Source: Geminicoccus sp035556675 (GTDB lineage: Bacteria > Pseudomonadota > Alphaproteobacteria > Geminicoccales > Geminicoccaceae). Taken from it: a DNA stretch of 28,583 nucleotides. The stretch is taken from assembly GCF_035556675.1 (NCBI RefSeq), contig NZ_DATMFZ010000170.1:1-28583 (forward strand), read 5' to 3'. Below, one piece after another: positions 8,749 to 16,205 of the stretch. How positions within the stretch are numbered: position 1 is the first letter of the stretch; each line of letters starts with the position of its first letter. Both the position numbers and the translations under genes were made by a program. The notes under the pieces are model-generated. The model saw nothing but the letters and a program-made list of their open reading frames with translations. It searched no databases and had not been told where the DNA came from.

Positions 8749-8782
8749 CTAGCCAGGGCGGATGCCACCGAGGTCGCGCACG
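8749..8782 (-). pseudogene. last codons of a recombinase, copy 2
   Basis: Reading on the minus strand, VRDLGGIRPG precedes a TAG at 8749. This matches the C-terminal VRDLGG of the full recombinase at 10114-11456 and of copy 1. Nucleotide identity with the other two copies stops at about 8782 (shared block GTCGCGCAC). The rest of the gene is gone and replaced by the region leading to the DUF533 gene. It is useful mainly as a marker of the repeat junction. Confidence 0.6.
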
Positions 8783-8859
8783 TGAGTAGGGAGCGCCTGA
8801 CCCGCCGCCGACGGCGAGGCCGCGCTTCCCTGCTCCGCGCGCAAGTGTCGTATTGAACC

Positions 8860-8875
8860 ATGAACTGCAGTTCAT
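8860..8875. promoter_or_regulatory. perfect 16-bp palindrome, candidate operator
   Basis: ATGAACTGCAGTTCAT reads identically on both strands and ends 36 bases upstream of the DUF533 start at 8912. Its size and position suit a dimeric regulator site overlapping a promoter. No clear -35/-10 pair was identified. The regulator is unknown; the HTH-like protein of the cassette is one possible candidate, but this is speculation. Confidence 0.5.
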
Positions 8876-8911
8876 CTTGTGCGCTGTCGGAGCCGTCCCG
8901 ATATCCAGGCC

Positions 8912-9712
8912 ATGATCGACGCCAAAGCTCTCCTTGACCGCTTCCTTGGCTCGGACGGAGCTGTTGCTTACCGTCAGCGCGGTCGCCACAGCTCGCCCTG
9001 GGGCGCGCCGCAAGCATCCGATCGCGATGCGAGCGGCAATCGCTCGACGGCTGACCAACTGGCGCAGGCGGCGCAGCGCGCCCTCGGCGGCGGCGGCACT
9101 GCGGGTGGTCTTGCCGGCCTCGCGGCGGCCGGTGGCTTGCTGGGTACGCTGATGGGCAAGAAGAGCCGCAAGCGCGGCGGGGGATTGTTGAGCCACGGTG
9201 GCGCTGCCCTCCTGGGCGCCCTGGCTCATCGGGCTTGGCAGAGCTGGCGGGACGGGCAGGCACCGGCGTCCGCGCCGTCGGCCACCCTGCGCGACGCCGA
9301 CGCCGTGGAACAGCGCTTTCTGCCGGGCGCAACCCCGGCGACGGGCGGCGAGCCGTTCGAGCTGTCTTTGATCCGCGCCATGATCGGGGCGGCCCGCGCC
9401 GATGGACACATCGACACTGCCGAGCGGAACCGCATCTTCGAGCAGGTGGAGAAGGCGGGCTTGGACGCCGAGGCCAAAGCCTTCGTCTTCGATACCCTCA
9501 ACACACCGGTCGGCGTGAGCGAAGTCGCGGCGGCGGCGCGCACGCCAGAGCAAGCCGCGGAGATTTACCTTGTCTCCTGCCTGGCGGTCGATCCGGACGA
9601 GCCGGCGGAGCAGGCCTATCTCCAGGCCTTGGCGCATCGGCTGAAGCTGCCGGAGGGCTTGGTGGCCCACCTCAACAGGCAGGCCGACATGGCTTCACAG
9701 CCGGACAATTAG
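8912..9712 (+). CDS. DUF533 / TerB-like inner-membrane protein
   Basis: This is 266 residues and starts MIDAKALLDRFLG, the typical opening of the YebE/DUF533 family. A Gly/Ala-rich stretch follows (GGLAGLAAAGGLLGTLMGKK, about 68-87), which could insert in or lie on the membrane. The C-terminal ~130 residues form an acidic TerB-like helical domain (IRAMIGAARADGHIDTAERN). The in-frame ATG at 8879 is rejected because family similarity begins at 8912. No strong ribosome site was seen. Function in this family is not established. It lies between two copies of the recombinase 3' end and has its own palindrome upstream, so it is probably a separate transcript. Confidence 0.85.
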   Translation: MIDAKALLDRFLGSDGAVAYRQRGRHSSPWGAPQASDRDASGNRSTADQLAQAAQRALGGGGTAGGLAGLAAAGGLLGTLMGKKSRKRGGGLLSHGGAALLGALAHRAWQSWRDGQAPASAPSATLRDADAVEQRFLPGATPATGGEPFELSLIRAMIGAARADGHIDTAERNRIFEQVEKAGLDAEAKAFVFDTLNTPVGVSEVAAAARTPEQAAEIYLVSCLAVDPDEPAEQAYLQALAHRLKLPEGLVAHLNRQADMASQPDN

Positions 9713-9724
9713 GGTCAGCCTCTC

Positions 9725-10117
9725 TCAGCAGTCGCGCACCGCCTCACGCTGCGCGGACCAAGCCGCCGACAGTGCTTCCATCAGCCGCGGCAGGTCGCAG
9801 CCGGCTGGCTGGCATCCATCCAGGATCGCCTCAACAATATCGGGCGCCAGCAATGTCAGCCGCAGCATCTTGCCGAGATAGGAGCGGTCGATCTTCTCTG
9901 CCGCTGCCAACTCGCTGAGCGAGCTGGAGCGCCCACTCTCCAGCAGCCGCTTCCAGCGGTGCGCCCGGGCCAGCGCCTTCACCAGGGTTGGATCGGCCCG
10001 TGTGCGGGCCAGCGCGGTGCTGCCAGCGCTGCCCTCCGGCGTGACCACCCGCTTCCGCCCGCCGCGGCGGCGGATGGTCAGCGGCACCCGGACCGTGATG
10101 CTGGTGGCTGCGGTCAT
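9725..10117 (-). CDS. recombinase-associated HTH-like small protein, copy 3 (with full cassette)
   Basis: This is 130 residues, the copy still attached to a near-complete recombinase. It has TSITVRVPLTIRRRGGRK, VTPEGSA, then SLSELAAAEKIDRSYLGKML and LTLLAPDIVEAILDG, which looks like a helix-turn-helix. Its ATG at 10117 overlaps the recombinase stop as ATGA, so translation is probably coupled. I know of this type of small gene next to recombinases in Rhodospirillales from general familiarity, but no function. It could regulate the cassette or assist recombination (inference). Confidence 0.68.
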   Translation of the reverse strand: MTAATSITVRVPLTIRRRGGRKRVVTPEGSAGSTALARTRADPTLVKALARAHRWKRLLESGRSSSLSELAAAEKIDRSYLGKMLRLTLLAPDIVEAILDGCQPAGCDLPRLMEALSAAWSAQREAVRDC

Positions 10118-11456
10118 GCCGCCCCCTGAGCTGCCGCCGCGCCACCCAGGTCGCGCACCAGGCTGGCGAGCTCCGCCATCCGCAGCCGCACACCGGCGCC
10201 GCTGGGGCTGACCTCCACCCGCTCGACCAGCAGCCGGACGATGCGGGCCTGCTCGGCCGGAAAGAGCTCGTCCCAGAGCGGGTCCAGCCGCTCCAGCGCC
10301 TCCCGCGTCGCGGCCTCGGTCAGCTCCGGCGCTTCGGCCCGCGCCGCCTGCCAGGTGCCGACCATCACCTCCGGCTGGCACAGCAGCGCGCGGACCTGGT
10401 CGAGCACCGCCGCCTCGATCTCACCGGCCGGCAGGCGACGGACTGGGCCCTCGTCGGCGCCGCCCTTCAGCACCGCCTGGCTAACGTAGTAACAATAGAG
10501 CCGCCCGCGGCGGCGGGTGTGGGTGGGGGACATCGCCCGCCCGTCCGGCCCAAAGATCAGGCCTTTGAGTAGCGCCGGGCTCTGCCGCCGGTTCTGGTTG
10601 GCCCGCGCCCGCGGGCTCCCCTGCAGAATGGTGTGGACCTCATCCCCGAGCGCCTGCGGCACAATAGCTTCATGCTCGCCGGGGAAGACCTGCCCTTTGT
10701 GGGTGACCGCGCCGAGGTAGGTGCGGTTGTGCAGCAGCCGGTAGACCGCCCCCTTGTCGAAGGGCCGGCCGGCCTTGGTCCGCACGCCCTCTTGGCGCAG
10801 GCTGACGGCCAGCCGGGTGGCCGAACCGGTGGCGGCAAAGCCCTCGAACACCCGCCGCACCCGCGCGGCCTCGTCCTCGTCGACCACCAATCTGCGGTCG
10901 CGCACGGTGTAGCCCAGCGGCACCGGCCCGCCCCTCCAGAGCCCGCGTGCCCGGGAGGCGGCGAACTTGTCGCGCACCCGCTCGCCGATCACCTCCCGCT
11001 CGAACTGCGCGAAGGAGAGCAGGATGTTCAGCGTCAGCCGGCCCATGGAGGTGGTGGTGTTGAAGCTCTGGGTCACCGAGACGAAGGTCACCGCGTGGGC
11101 GTCGAACACCTTGACCAGCCGGGCGAAGTGCATCAGCGAGCGGCTGAGGCGGTCGATCTTGTAGACCACCACCACGTCCACCAACCCGGCCTGGATGTCC
11201 TGGATAAGCCGCTGCAGGGCCGGACGCTCCAGCGTGCCCCCCGAGACGCCCCCATCGTCGTATTGTCGGGGACCAGCACCCAGCCCTCCGCCCGCTGGCT
11301 GGCGATGAAGGTTTCGCAGGCGTCGCGCTGGGCGTCCAGGCTGTTGAAGACTTGGTCCAGCCCTTCCTCGGTGCTCTTGCGGGTGTAGACGGCGCAGCGC
11401 CGCTTGCGGAGGGTCGCGGGGAGGGCGGCCTCTACCGCAGTTCCCTTGCGCTTCAT
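10114..11456 (-). pseudogene. large serine recombinase, frameshifted
   Basis: This encodes a site-specific recombinase of about 447 residues. The N-terminal catalytic part (CAVYTRKSTEEGLDQ, nucleophile S28) begins at the ATG at 11456. The resolvase core continues as VVVVYKIDRLSRSLMHFARL and LSFAQFEREVIGERV, followed by a recombinase domain and a zinc-ribbon-like region. The C-terminus is LWDELFPAEQARIVRLLVER. Reading changes frame near 11262, where the expected D-x-YDDGGVSGG is split: one base appears to be missing after GACAA. Everything else looks intact, so this is either a very recent mutation or a base-calling error. The start overlaps the DUF2924 stop by ATGA. Confidence 0.85.
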
Positions 11457-11981
11457 GCGGCGCCCCGTTGCGTCTTCAGGCCGAAGAAGGCCCAGCCGTT
11501 CCAGCGGGTGCCCGTGATGTGCCGGGCGATGGCGGACAGCGAGCGGTAGGGCCGGCCCTCATACTCGAAGCCGTCCGGCAGCACGGTCACCGTGTGCTCC
11601 ACCCCCTGATACGCCCGGACCAGCCGGGTGCCGGCCACCGGCCCATCGTTGGCGCGGATCCGGCGCAGGACGACGTTGCCGCCGTCGAGCTGCTCGCCGA
11701 GCGCCTCCAGCCGGGCCACCGTCTCCGGCTTCAGGCCGCCATAGGCCAGCTCCTGGATGCGATAGGCGAGGCGGCGCGTCAGGAACTTGCGGTTGTAGGG
11801 CGGCGGCGCGGTGCCAAAGAGCGCGCCATTGCTGCTTGAGGTCCTGGATGTTGGCCCCTGGCAGGGCCGCCAGGCGGCCCAGCACGTCGGCGGGCGGGAT
11901 GGTGGGGAGGGGCGGCGGGGGCCGGCTGCCGGGCTCTAGCGGCGGGACCTCCGGCCTGTGGGCGGTGGCGCGTCGAGTCAT
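11453..11981 (-). pseudogene. DUF2924 protein, frameshifted
   Basis: The N-terminal frame (from ATG 11981) gives a Pro-rich leader and VLGRLAALPGANIQDLKQQW. After a frame change near 11818-11822 the sequence continues as PPPYNRKFLTRRLAYRIQEL, AYGGLKPETVARLEALGEQL and finally TRWNGWAFFGLKTQRGAA. Together this is a full-length DUF2924 protein, which usually accompanies a serine recombinase. Its molecular role is not established. It overlaps its upstream and downstream neighbours by ATGA. The frame change may be real or an error, as in the recombinase. Confidence 0.8.
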
Positions 11982-12289
11982 GCGGGGCTCCGAGTCGGGG
12001 AAGCCACAGGACCGCTCTGCGGGGCGCAGAAGTGTAGCGAAACTTCTCCCGAGGCCCGGGCTATCGCGGCGTCACGGGCGAGGTCCTCAGCGGTGCGGCT
12101 GCGGAGCCGCAGCAGGCCGGTGGTGAGCAGGGCGCAGATCTCGCGCAGGTGTGGCGGGAGGTGGAGGTTGGCTTGGCTGGACGGCTGCCTCTCCGCTTGG
12201 GGCTGAAGCAAAGGTTCGCGCTGAGACTCGACCGCCCAGCCGCTAGCGCTTAGAACAAAGTACGAATCGGGGGCAATTGGCGCACTCAT
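11978..12289 (-). CDS. small first gene of the recombinase cassette
   Basis: This 103-residue protein has the core HLREICALLTTGLLRLRSRT followed by AEDLARDAA and a C-terminus GEVSLHFCAPQSG. I recognise similar short proteins directly upstream of DUF2924 genes, but know no function. Its stop overlaps the DUF2924 start (ATGA), making it the first of four coupled genes. The N-terminal ~45 residues are Ser/Gln-rich and poorly structured. No clear promoter was seen; an overlapping reading frame on the other strand covers its first bases. Confidence 0.65.
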   Translation of the reverse strand: MSAPIAPDSYFVLSASGWAVESQREPLLQPQAERQPSSQANLHLPPHLREICALLTTGLLRLRSRTAEDLARDAAIARASGEVSLHFCAPQSGPVASPTRSPA

Positions 12290-12546
12290 GCCCAGTCCTC
12301 CTGGCCGAGTTGCCCCGGGCTGGCCGGGAGGTCAGGCGATTCCTTGTGGCGTCTGACGAAGAGCCTGTGGAGTTGAGGAAGGCAGTCCACAGCGTCTGCG
12401 ATGCGGCTCTGTTCAGAGAATGGATGGATGCTTGCCGGATGCCTGCGCCGAGCTCGATCCCCCGAACCCAAGCGGATTATGAGCGGCTTCGGGAACTCAC
12501 AGCGCCTCGCGAGGAAGCGAGGAAGCGTGGAAGCGAACGCGTGTGA
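12277..12546 (+). CDS. possible small hypothetical protein
   Basis: This open frame of 89 residues begins with TTG and has a plausible hydrophilic composition (EEPVELRKAVHSVCDAALF, then TQADYERLRELTAP). It ends in a GTGA overlap with the next frame. The same DNA is also open on the minus strand (12286-12564), ending in ATGA with the cassette's first gene. Only one of the two is likely to be real. I weakly favour this strand on composition. No family was recognised and no good ribosome site was seen. Confidence 0.3.
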   Translation: MAHSCPVLLAELPRAGREVRRFLVASDEEPVELRKAVHSVCDAALFREWMDACRMPAPSSIPRTQADYERLRELTAPREEARKRGSERV

Positions 12547-12553
12547 TGATCCC

Positions 12554-12583
12554 CATGTTTGCAACTGTTAGTTGGCAAACATG
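12554..12583. promoter_or_regulatory. inverted repeat, candidate operator or hairpin
   Basis: CATGTTTGC (12554-12562) and GCAAACATG (12575-12583) are perfect inverted repeats. The inner bases CAAC/GTTG extend the stem with a one-base bulge around the loop TGTTA. It ends 13 bases before the ATG at 12597. It could be an operator, an mRNA hairpin controlling that gene, or a boundary mark of the recombinase cassette, which ends about 265 bases away. Confidence 0.45.
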
Positions 12584-12596
12584 GAGACAGAAGCCA

Positions 12597-12833
12597 ATGC
12601 AGATTGTGTCCAATGCTGGCACGGCTCAGAGCTCCTTTGGCCGCGTAGAGCAGCATCTCCAAGAAGCTCAGGAACTGCTCGGCGAGCAGCAGGCGCTGGT
12701 CGTGCGCCTGGAGCGCGCTGGACGCGTCCGGGAGGCGCAGGAAGCGCGAGTGATCCTCGTCACCATCGAACGAAGCCTGGAACTAGCCCGAGAAGAACTG
12801 CGCATGGAACATCAGATCCTCTACGCCCACTAA
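12597..12833 (+). CDS. small coiled-coil hypothetical protein
   Basis: This is 78 residues, largely helical and charged: VEQHLQEAQELLGEQQALVV, then RLERAGRVREAQEARV and LELAREELRMEHQ. This heptad-like pattern predicts a coiled coil. The ATG at 12597 is chosen because GGAGA lies about 10 bases upstream; a longer form could start at GTG 12543. Its stop overlaps the end of the thermonuclease remnant on the other strand. No family was recognised. A partner-binding role is possible. Confidence 0.5.
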   Translation: MQIVSNAGTAQSSFGRVEQHLQEAQELLGEQQALVVRLERAGRVREAQEARVILVTIERSLELAREELRMEHQILYAH

Positions 12834-13027
12834 GGACGCGAGCTCACCACCACGCGCGCCTCCTGGCGGAAGGTCAGGTCGGCCAGCGCCTGCCGGGCGC
12901 AGATGCCATAGGGTTGCTGGCTCTCCGGGGTGTCGATCTCGGCTAGGCGGACCTTCACCTGACGCTTCTCAGGCGTCAGCAGGGTAAGGGTATCGCCGTC
13001 GTGCACGCCCACCACCAACCCGCGCAA
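12830..13027 (-). pseudogene. thermonuclease (SNase) N-terminal fragment
   Basis: The protein GLVVGVHDGDTLTLLTPEKR, then VKVRLAEIDTPESQQPYG and ARQALADLTFRQEARVVV, is the first half of a staphylococcal-nuclease-fold enzyme. The D-G-D-T and R-L-x-x-I-D-x-P-E motifs are present. The second half, including the later catalytic Glu/Arg segment, is missing: the frame stops after ARVVVSSRP. The frame stays open upstream to 13114 without an ATG, so the signal peptide and proper start seem lost; TTG at 13027 is the only local option. It is probably a decayed secreted nuclease. Confidence 0.7.
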
Positions 13028-13141
13028 CTCGGCGGTCAGCGCAGGATGGACGAAGAGGGAGAGGGTGGGGGCAGGCGCAGCGCCGGTCTTCCGGCCGCAG
13101 GCGGCGCCGTGCCTTCAGGGGCGCGGCAGCCATTCACCGGT

Positions 13142-13466
13142 TCAGCACTGACGGCTGGCGGCGCTCGCCGGCATTACGTTCGGGCTGGGCCGGTAGACCA
13201 CGTCGCCATTGTGCCCGCCGACGAAGGCGGGAATGCCGGATGCCCGCTGGCCGAGGGTCGGGTCGGGATAGAGGATCGTGCTGTCATCCCCGCGCATGGT
13301 CTCCCGGGCGAAGCCGCCGCCGACGATGTTGCCCCAGAATTCCGGGGCATACTGGTTGGCAAAGCTCTCGCCCTAGGTCACCGATTCCGGGCGGGTCTGG
13401 GCGGGGACGGCGCCCGGCAAACCCGAGCAGGGCGACGGCACCCAACAGAATGCGGGGAGCGTTCAT
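13142..13466 (-). pseudogene. secreted hypothetical protein, broken
   Basis: The start at 13466 has an excellent ribosome site (AGGAGGGAGAGG) and encodes a signal peptide, MNAPRILLGAVALLGFAG. One base later in frame the protein continues as VPAQTRPESVT, a TAG stop, then GESFANQYAPEFWGNIVGGG, FARETMRGDDSTILYPDPT and VVYRPSPNVMPAS before a final TGA at 13142. So there is one frameshift near 13412 and one in-frame stop (TAG, probably once CAG). The product is a small periplasmic protein of unknown role. It lies just upstream of the thermonuclease remnant in the same direction. Confidence 0.6.
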
Positions 13467-13489
13467 GATCGCCTCTCCCTCCTAAAGGG

Positions 13490-13514
13490 AATGGGCCGCA
13501 GGATGCGGCCCATT
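13490..13514. terminator. 11-bp perfect hairpin
   Basis: AATGGGCCGCA (13490-13500), loop GGA, and TGCGGCCCATT (13504-13514) form a perfect GC-rich stem. No U-tract follows on either strand. It lies 24 bases upstream of the ATG at 13466 (minus strand), so it would be in the leader of that gene or terminate a transcript from the other side. A bidirectional terminator or leader structure are both possible. Confidence 0.45.
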
Positions 13515-13957
13515 GGCGCTGTTGCTATGGGATCCCCAATTCCTCTCCGGGATTGCGGAAAGAATGATCATCCCTATCGGCAGGAACGATGGTTGGTCCG
13601 GCGCCTATAGGCCGCTTCTGCGCTCCTACGCCGACGACGCTCTGGCGTTCGACCGAAGATCATTAGACCAAGCACTCTTCTCCTCATCTTGGCTTTCCCC
13701 GACGGCAGATCCGACCGCGCCAAGGGCTGGCGCGATCCGTGAACATGCAGGCTGCCACCGAGGTCGCACCGATGCCGACCCTGATGACTCGCCCGCCCTT
13801 CAAGAGACTGGCGCAGGCCCGTACCCAGCTGATCGATGAGCGCCTTTCCCCAGCTCCTGCCGGCAGCGCAGCCGGATTGGACGACCTAGCTGATGCAGCC
13901 CGGGTGAGGGTCACCCCGTCGGCTCTGCCGATGGCACCTTTTTCTCCATCCTGCACA
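13515..13957. other. 443-base stretch without a supported gene
   Basis: Open frames exist on both strands but none has a ribosome site, a recognisable motif or a convincing composition. The plus-strand frame from 13739 runs on as the antisense of the proteasome-like gene, so it is probably a shadow. I see no RNA gene or repeat here. Confidence 0.4.
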
Positions 13958-14770
13958 TCAGCCCCCCTTATAGATTTCCGCAGGATAGAAGCTCTTCCGC
14001 TGCACCCAACGGAATCCTTCATGCTTGGTGATAGCGGCAATCTCGACCGCACCGCCGACGGACTTCGGGAGGAAGACAGCGAACCGGACGAAGCCGATCG
14101 TGGTCTCGATCAGGAAGCGTGCCAAGTCGATCGCGTCCTGAATCGGCATGGCAGGCACGGAGAGTGTCGCGTAAAGGTCACGAACCAACTCCTCCTGCAG
14201 CCTGGCGGCGTCTTGCGGTGCCACGCCGTGCCTCTTCATCGCATCAGCAATGTCGAATCCAAGGCCCAGGATCAGGCGGTTGAGCGCTTCATACTGCCCG
14301 TCCCACATTACTCCGAAGCTGGTCTCGTCCATGATCCGCTGCGGTGGCGGGCAGTTCCGCCCCGCCATGCTCACTTCCCACACCTCGGCGAGTGGCCGGC
14401 CGGCAGAGTAGCCGCAAAGGCGGAGCTGCAAGTCGGTCGGCTCGGGACAAAGCATGGCCTTCTCTTCAAACAGAAAGGTGCGGAGCTGTCCGGCTATCTG
14501 CTCCATGGTGTAATCCGAGGGAGCTAGGCGCCACTCGGGATGGCTCGGCTCACGCCCTGCAAAGCGTCGCCGCAGGTCCTTTAGAAGAGTCTCGACGGAC
14601 TCGTTGCCAATGCCGCCTGCCCCTGTGGACATCGCCCCAACGGGCAGGCCCTCACAGAGATTCGTGATCTTGTTTGCGTGAGCGTAGACCTGTCCGCTGC
14701 CCATAGTGCCGGCGCTGTCGGCCGCCATGATGATGCCGTCGTTGATCTTCACCGAAACGATGATAGTCAT
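13958..14770 (-). CDS. proteasome-beta-like Ntn hydrolase
   Basis: This is 270 residues starting M-TIIVSVKINDGIIMAADS. If Met is removed, T1, D17 (in AADS) and K33 (in HANK) fall exactly at the proteasome beta numbering for nucleophile, Asp and Lys. The C-terminal half has GYSAGRPLAEVWEVSM, MPIQDAIDLARFLIETT and ITKHEGFRWVQRK, features of a bacterial proteasome-like family distinct from HslV and longer than it. No ATPase partner such as HslU is nearby. The ATG at 14770 has GGGAG nine bases upstream; the longer in-frame start lacks family support. A peptidase role is well supported by residues. Its substrate and oligomeric state are unknown. Confidence 0.85.
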   Translation of the reverse strand: MTIIVSVKINDGIIMAADSAGTMGSGQVYAHANKITNLCEGLPVGAMSTGAGGIGNESVETLLKDLRRRFAGREPSHPEWRLAPSDYTMEQIAGQLRTFLFEEKAMLCPEPTDLQLRLCGYSAGRPLAEVWEVSMAGRNCPPPQRIMDETSFGVMWDGQYEALNRLILGLGFDIADAMKRHGVAPQDAARLQEELVRDLYATLSVPAMPIQDAIDLARFLIETTIGFVRFAVFLPKSVGGAVEIAAITKHEGFRWVQRKSFYPAEIYKGG

Positions 14771-14891
14771 GGCAGGTCTCCCTTCGGGGCGCTGCAGGTA
14801 GAGGGCATCCGCGCCGCGCTGGCTGCCTGGCGCCGATGGGGGAAGGGACGCAACGGCCGTGTGGTCTCCTCCAGTTTGCAATTAAGGCCCG

Positions 14892-15679
14892 TTAGCTCTT
14901 GAGCCAGTCGAGCGATGCCGCGAGGCGGAGGACGTCGAGGAAGAATGGGACAGGCTTCTCATGGCGGATAGCGAAAACACGCCACTCCTTGAGGCACGTC
15001 CAGAGCCGTTCGACACGGATGTGGTTGTTGTAGACCCATGCCGGGCAGGTAACCGTGTGGAAAGCAGTGCCTACGACCGTACCGCCATGACGGGATTGCG
15101 GGACGGGCGTTGATGTTCCAGATGCGCTGACGAAGTGCCTGGCTGGCGTAGCCGCGGTCGGCCGCGACCCAGGCGGGCACCTCGGGCAGGTGGCTGGGTA
15201 GAGGTGCAAGCCACTGGCAGTTCGTGGTCCTGTCCAGGCGCCAGATGGAACGCGACGGCACCTCCAGCACCATCGGCAATCACGCAGCCCTGGTGCCCAA
15301 GCCACCACGTGATCGGCCAAGAGCCTCACGCGCGCGGCATCCAGCTCTGGATTCCTTCTTTTGCCGCATCTGCAGCCTTCTGACGGGCGCGGATGTTGCT
15401 GCTGTCTAGGAAGGCCATGCCCAGCCGCACGCCCTTCTGCTGCGCCAAATTGAGTAGGCGTTCCCATACACTATGCCTGCCCAGCGGATAAGGGTCTGGT
15501 GACGCCATCCCACCAAGCTCAGTACTCAGGAGGCACCACACGTCACTTGGCGCCGTTCTGGCAGCGCCAGATGATGGCCTCGATCGTGCGTCGGAGATCA
15601 TGGTGCTGCGTCTTGCGGTGCGGGCGACAGGCTCTGATCAGGGGCTCAGCACCGCCCACCACGCATCCGTCAGCACCAT
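14892..15679 (-). pseudogene. degenerate IS5-family transposase, element A
   Basis: Pieces of one transposase appear in successive frames: MVLTDAWWAVLSP near 15679, IEAIIWRCQNGAK, VWERLLNLAQQKGVRLGMAF with LDSSNIRARQKAADAAKEG, then VADRGYASQALRQRIWN-like sequence, and the C-terminus YNNHIRVERLWTCLKEWRVF ending DWLKS. Several frameshifts and in-frame stops (for example TGA after QNGAK) break it. Catalytic activity is not possible. It lies directly behind the gene at 15715-15936, so it probably inserted there. Terminal inverted repeats could not be defined. Confidence 0.8.
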
Positions 15680-15714
15680 CCAGTCACCTCTCCGGGGCCT
15701 CCGCAGCAGATAGG

Positions 15715-15936
15715 TTAATCATCCGGAGCTAGCAGGGCCTGGCTGTTCTCAACTCCACTCGCCTCACCGAACTGGCTAGCAGCCTTCTGCACGCTGGTGC
15801 CGGGAGCAAGCGTGTGAACGCCGCCCGCGGCAGTCGACAGCTTGACGTGTCCAAGTTCGTCGTAGATCGCTACGACGTGCTGCGCTTGTACCTTGAGCAA
15901 TCCGCCGGCCTCGGTTTGGAAGGTAATCCATCTCAT
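15715..15936 (-). CDS. small hypothetical protein
   Basis: This is 73 residues from an ATG with a good ribosome site (AGGAGAGCAAG). The sequence MRWITFQTEAGGLLKVQAQH, then VVAIYDELGHVKLSTAAGG and HTLAPGTSVQKAASQF, suggests a small beta-rich fold that could bind a ligand or protein. No family was recognised. The longer in-frame start at 16041 lacks a ribosome site. The dead IS5 element begins about 35 bases past its stop. The small gene itself looks intact. Confidence 0.6.
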   Translation of the reverse strand: MRWITFQTEAGGLLKVQAQHVVAIYDELGHVKLSTAAGGVHTLAPGTSVQKAASQFGEASGVENSQALLAPDD

Positions 15937-16205
15937 CTTGCTCTCCTGTTGCTGATGGAATTGCATTGCTTCGATCCTCTGGTGCAGCTTACCTTCCGGG
16001 CCGGCACTGGCAGCACCAGCAGGGTGCGTGAAGCAGGCCATGCTGCCGCTGACGCCCTCGCCCGCGCACTCTCGACGAAGCTTTCTGCCCTTGTTGCCGT
16101 GGGAGCGCTGCCGGCGAGGGAGAGCGCCATTTGCTGCGAAGTCCGCCCCTGTTCATGCTTCCAGCGGCTTGGTACGCTTGTTGGGGACGCGATGGATGCA
16201 GGACG

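Noticed and set aside
8740..9670. extension of the minus-strand frame upstream of copy 2
   Set aside because: The long frame runs antisense through the DUF533 gene; homology to the HTH-like family begins only at 8740.
13739..14527. 262-residue plus-strand frame
   Set aside because: It is antisense to the proteasome-like gene, which has clear catalytic residues and a ribosome site.
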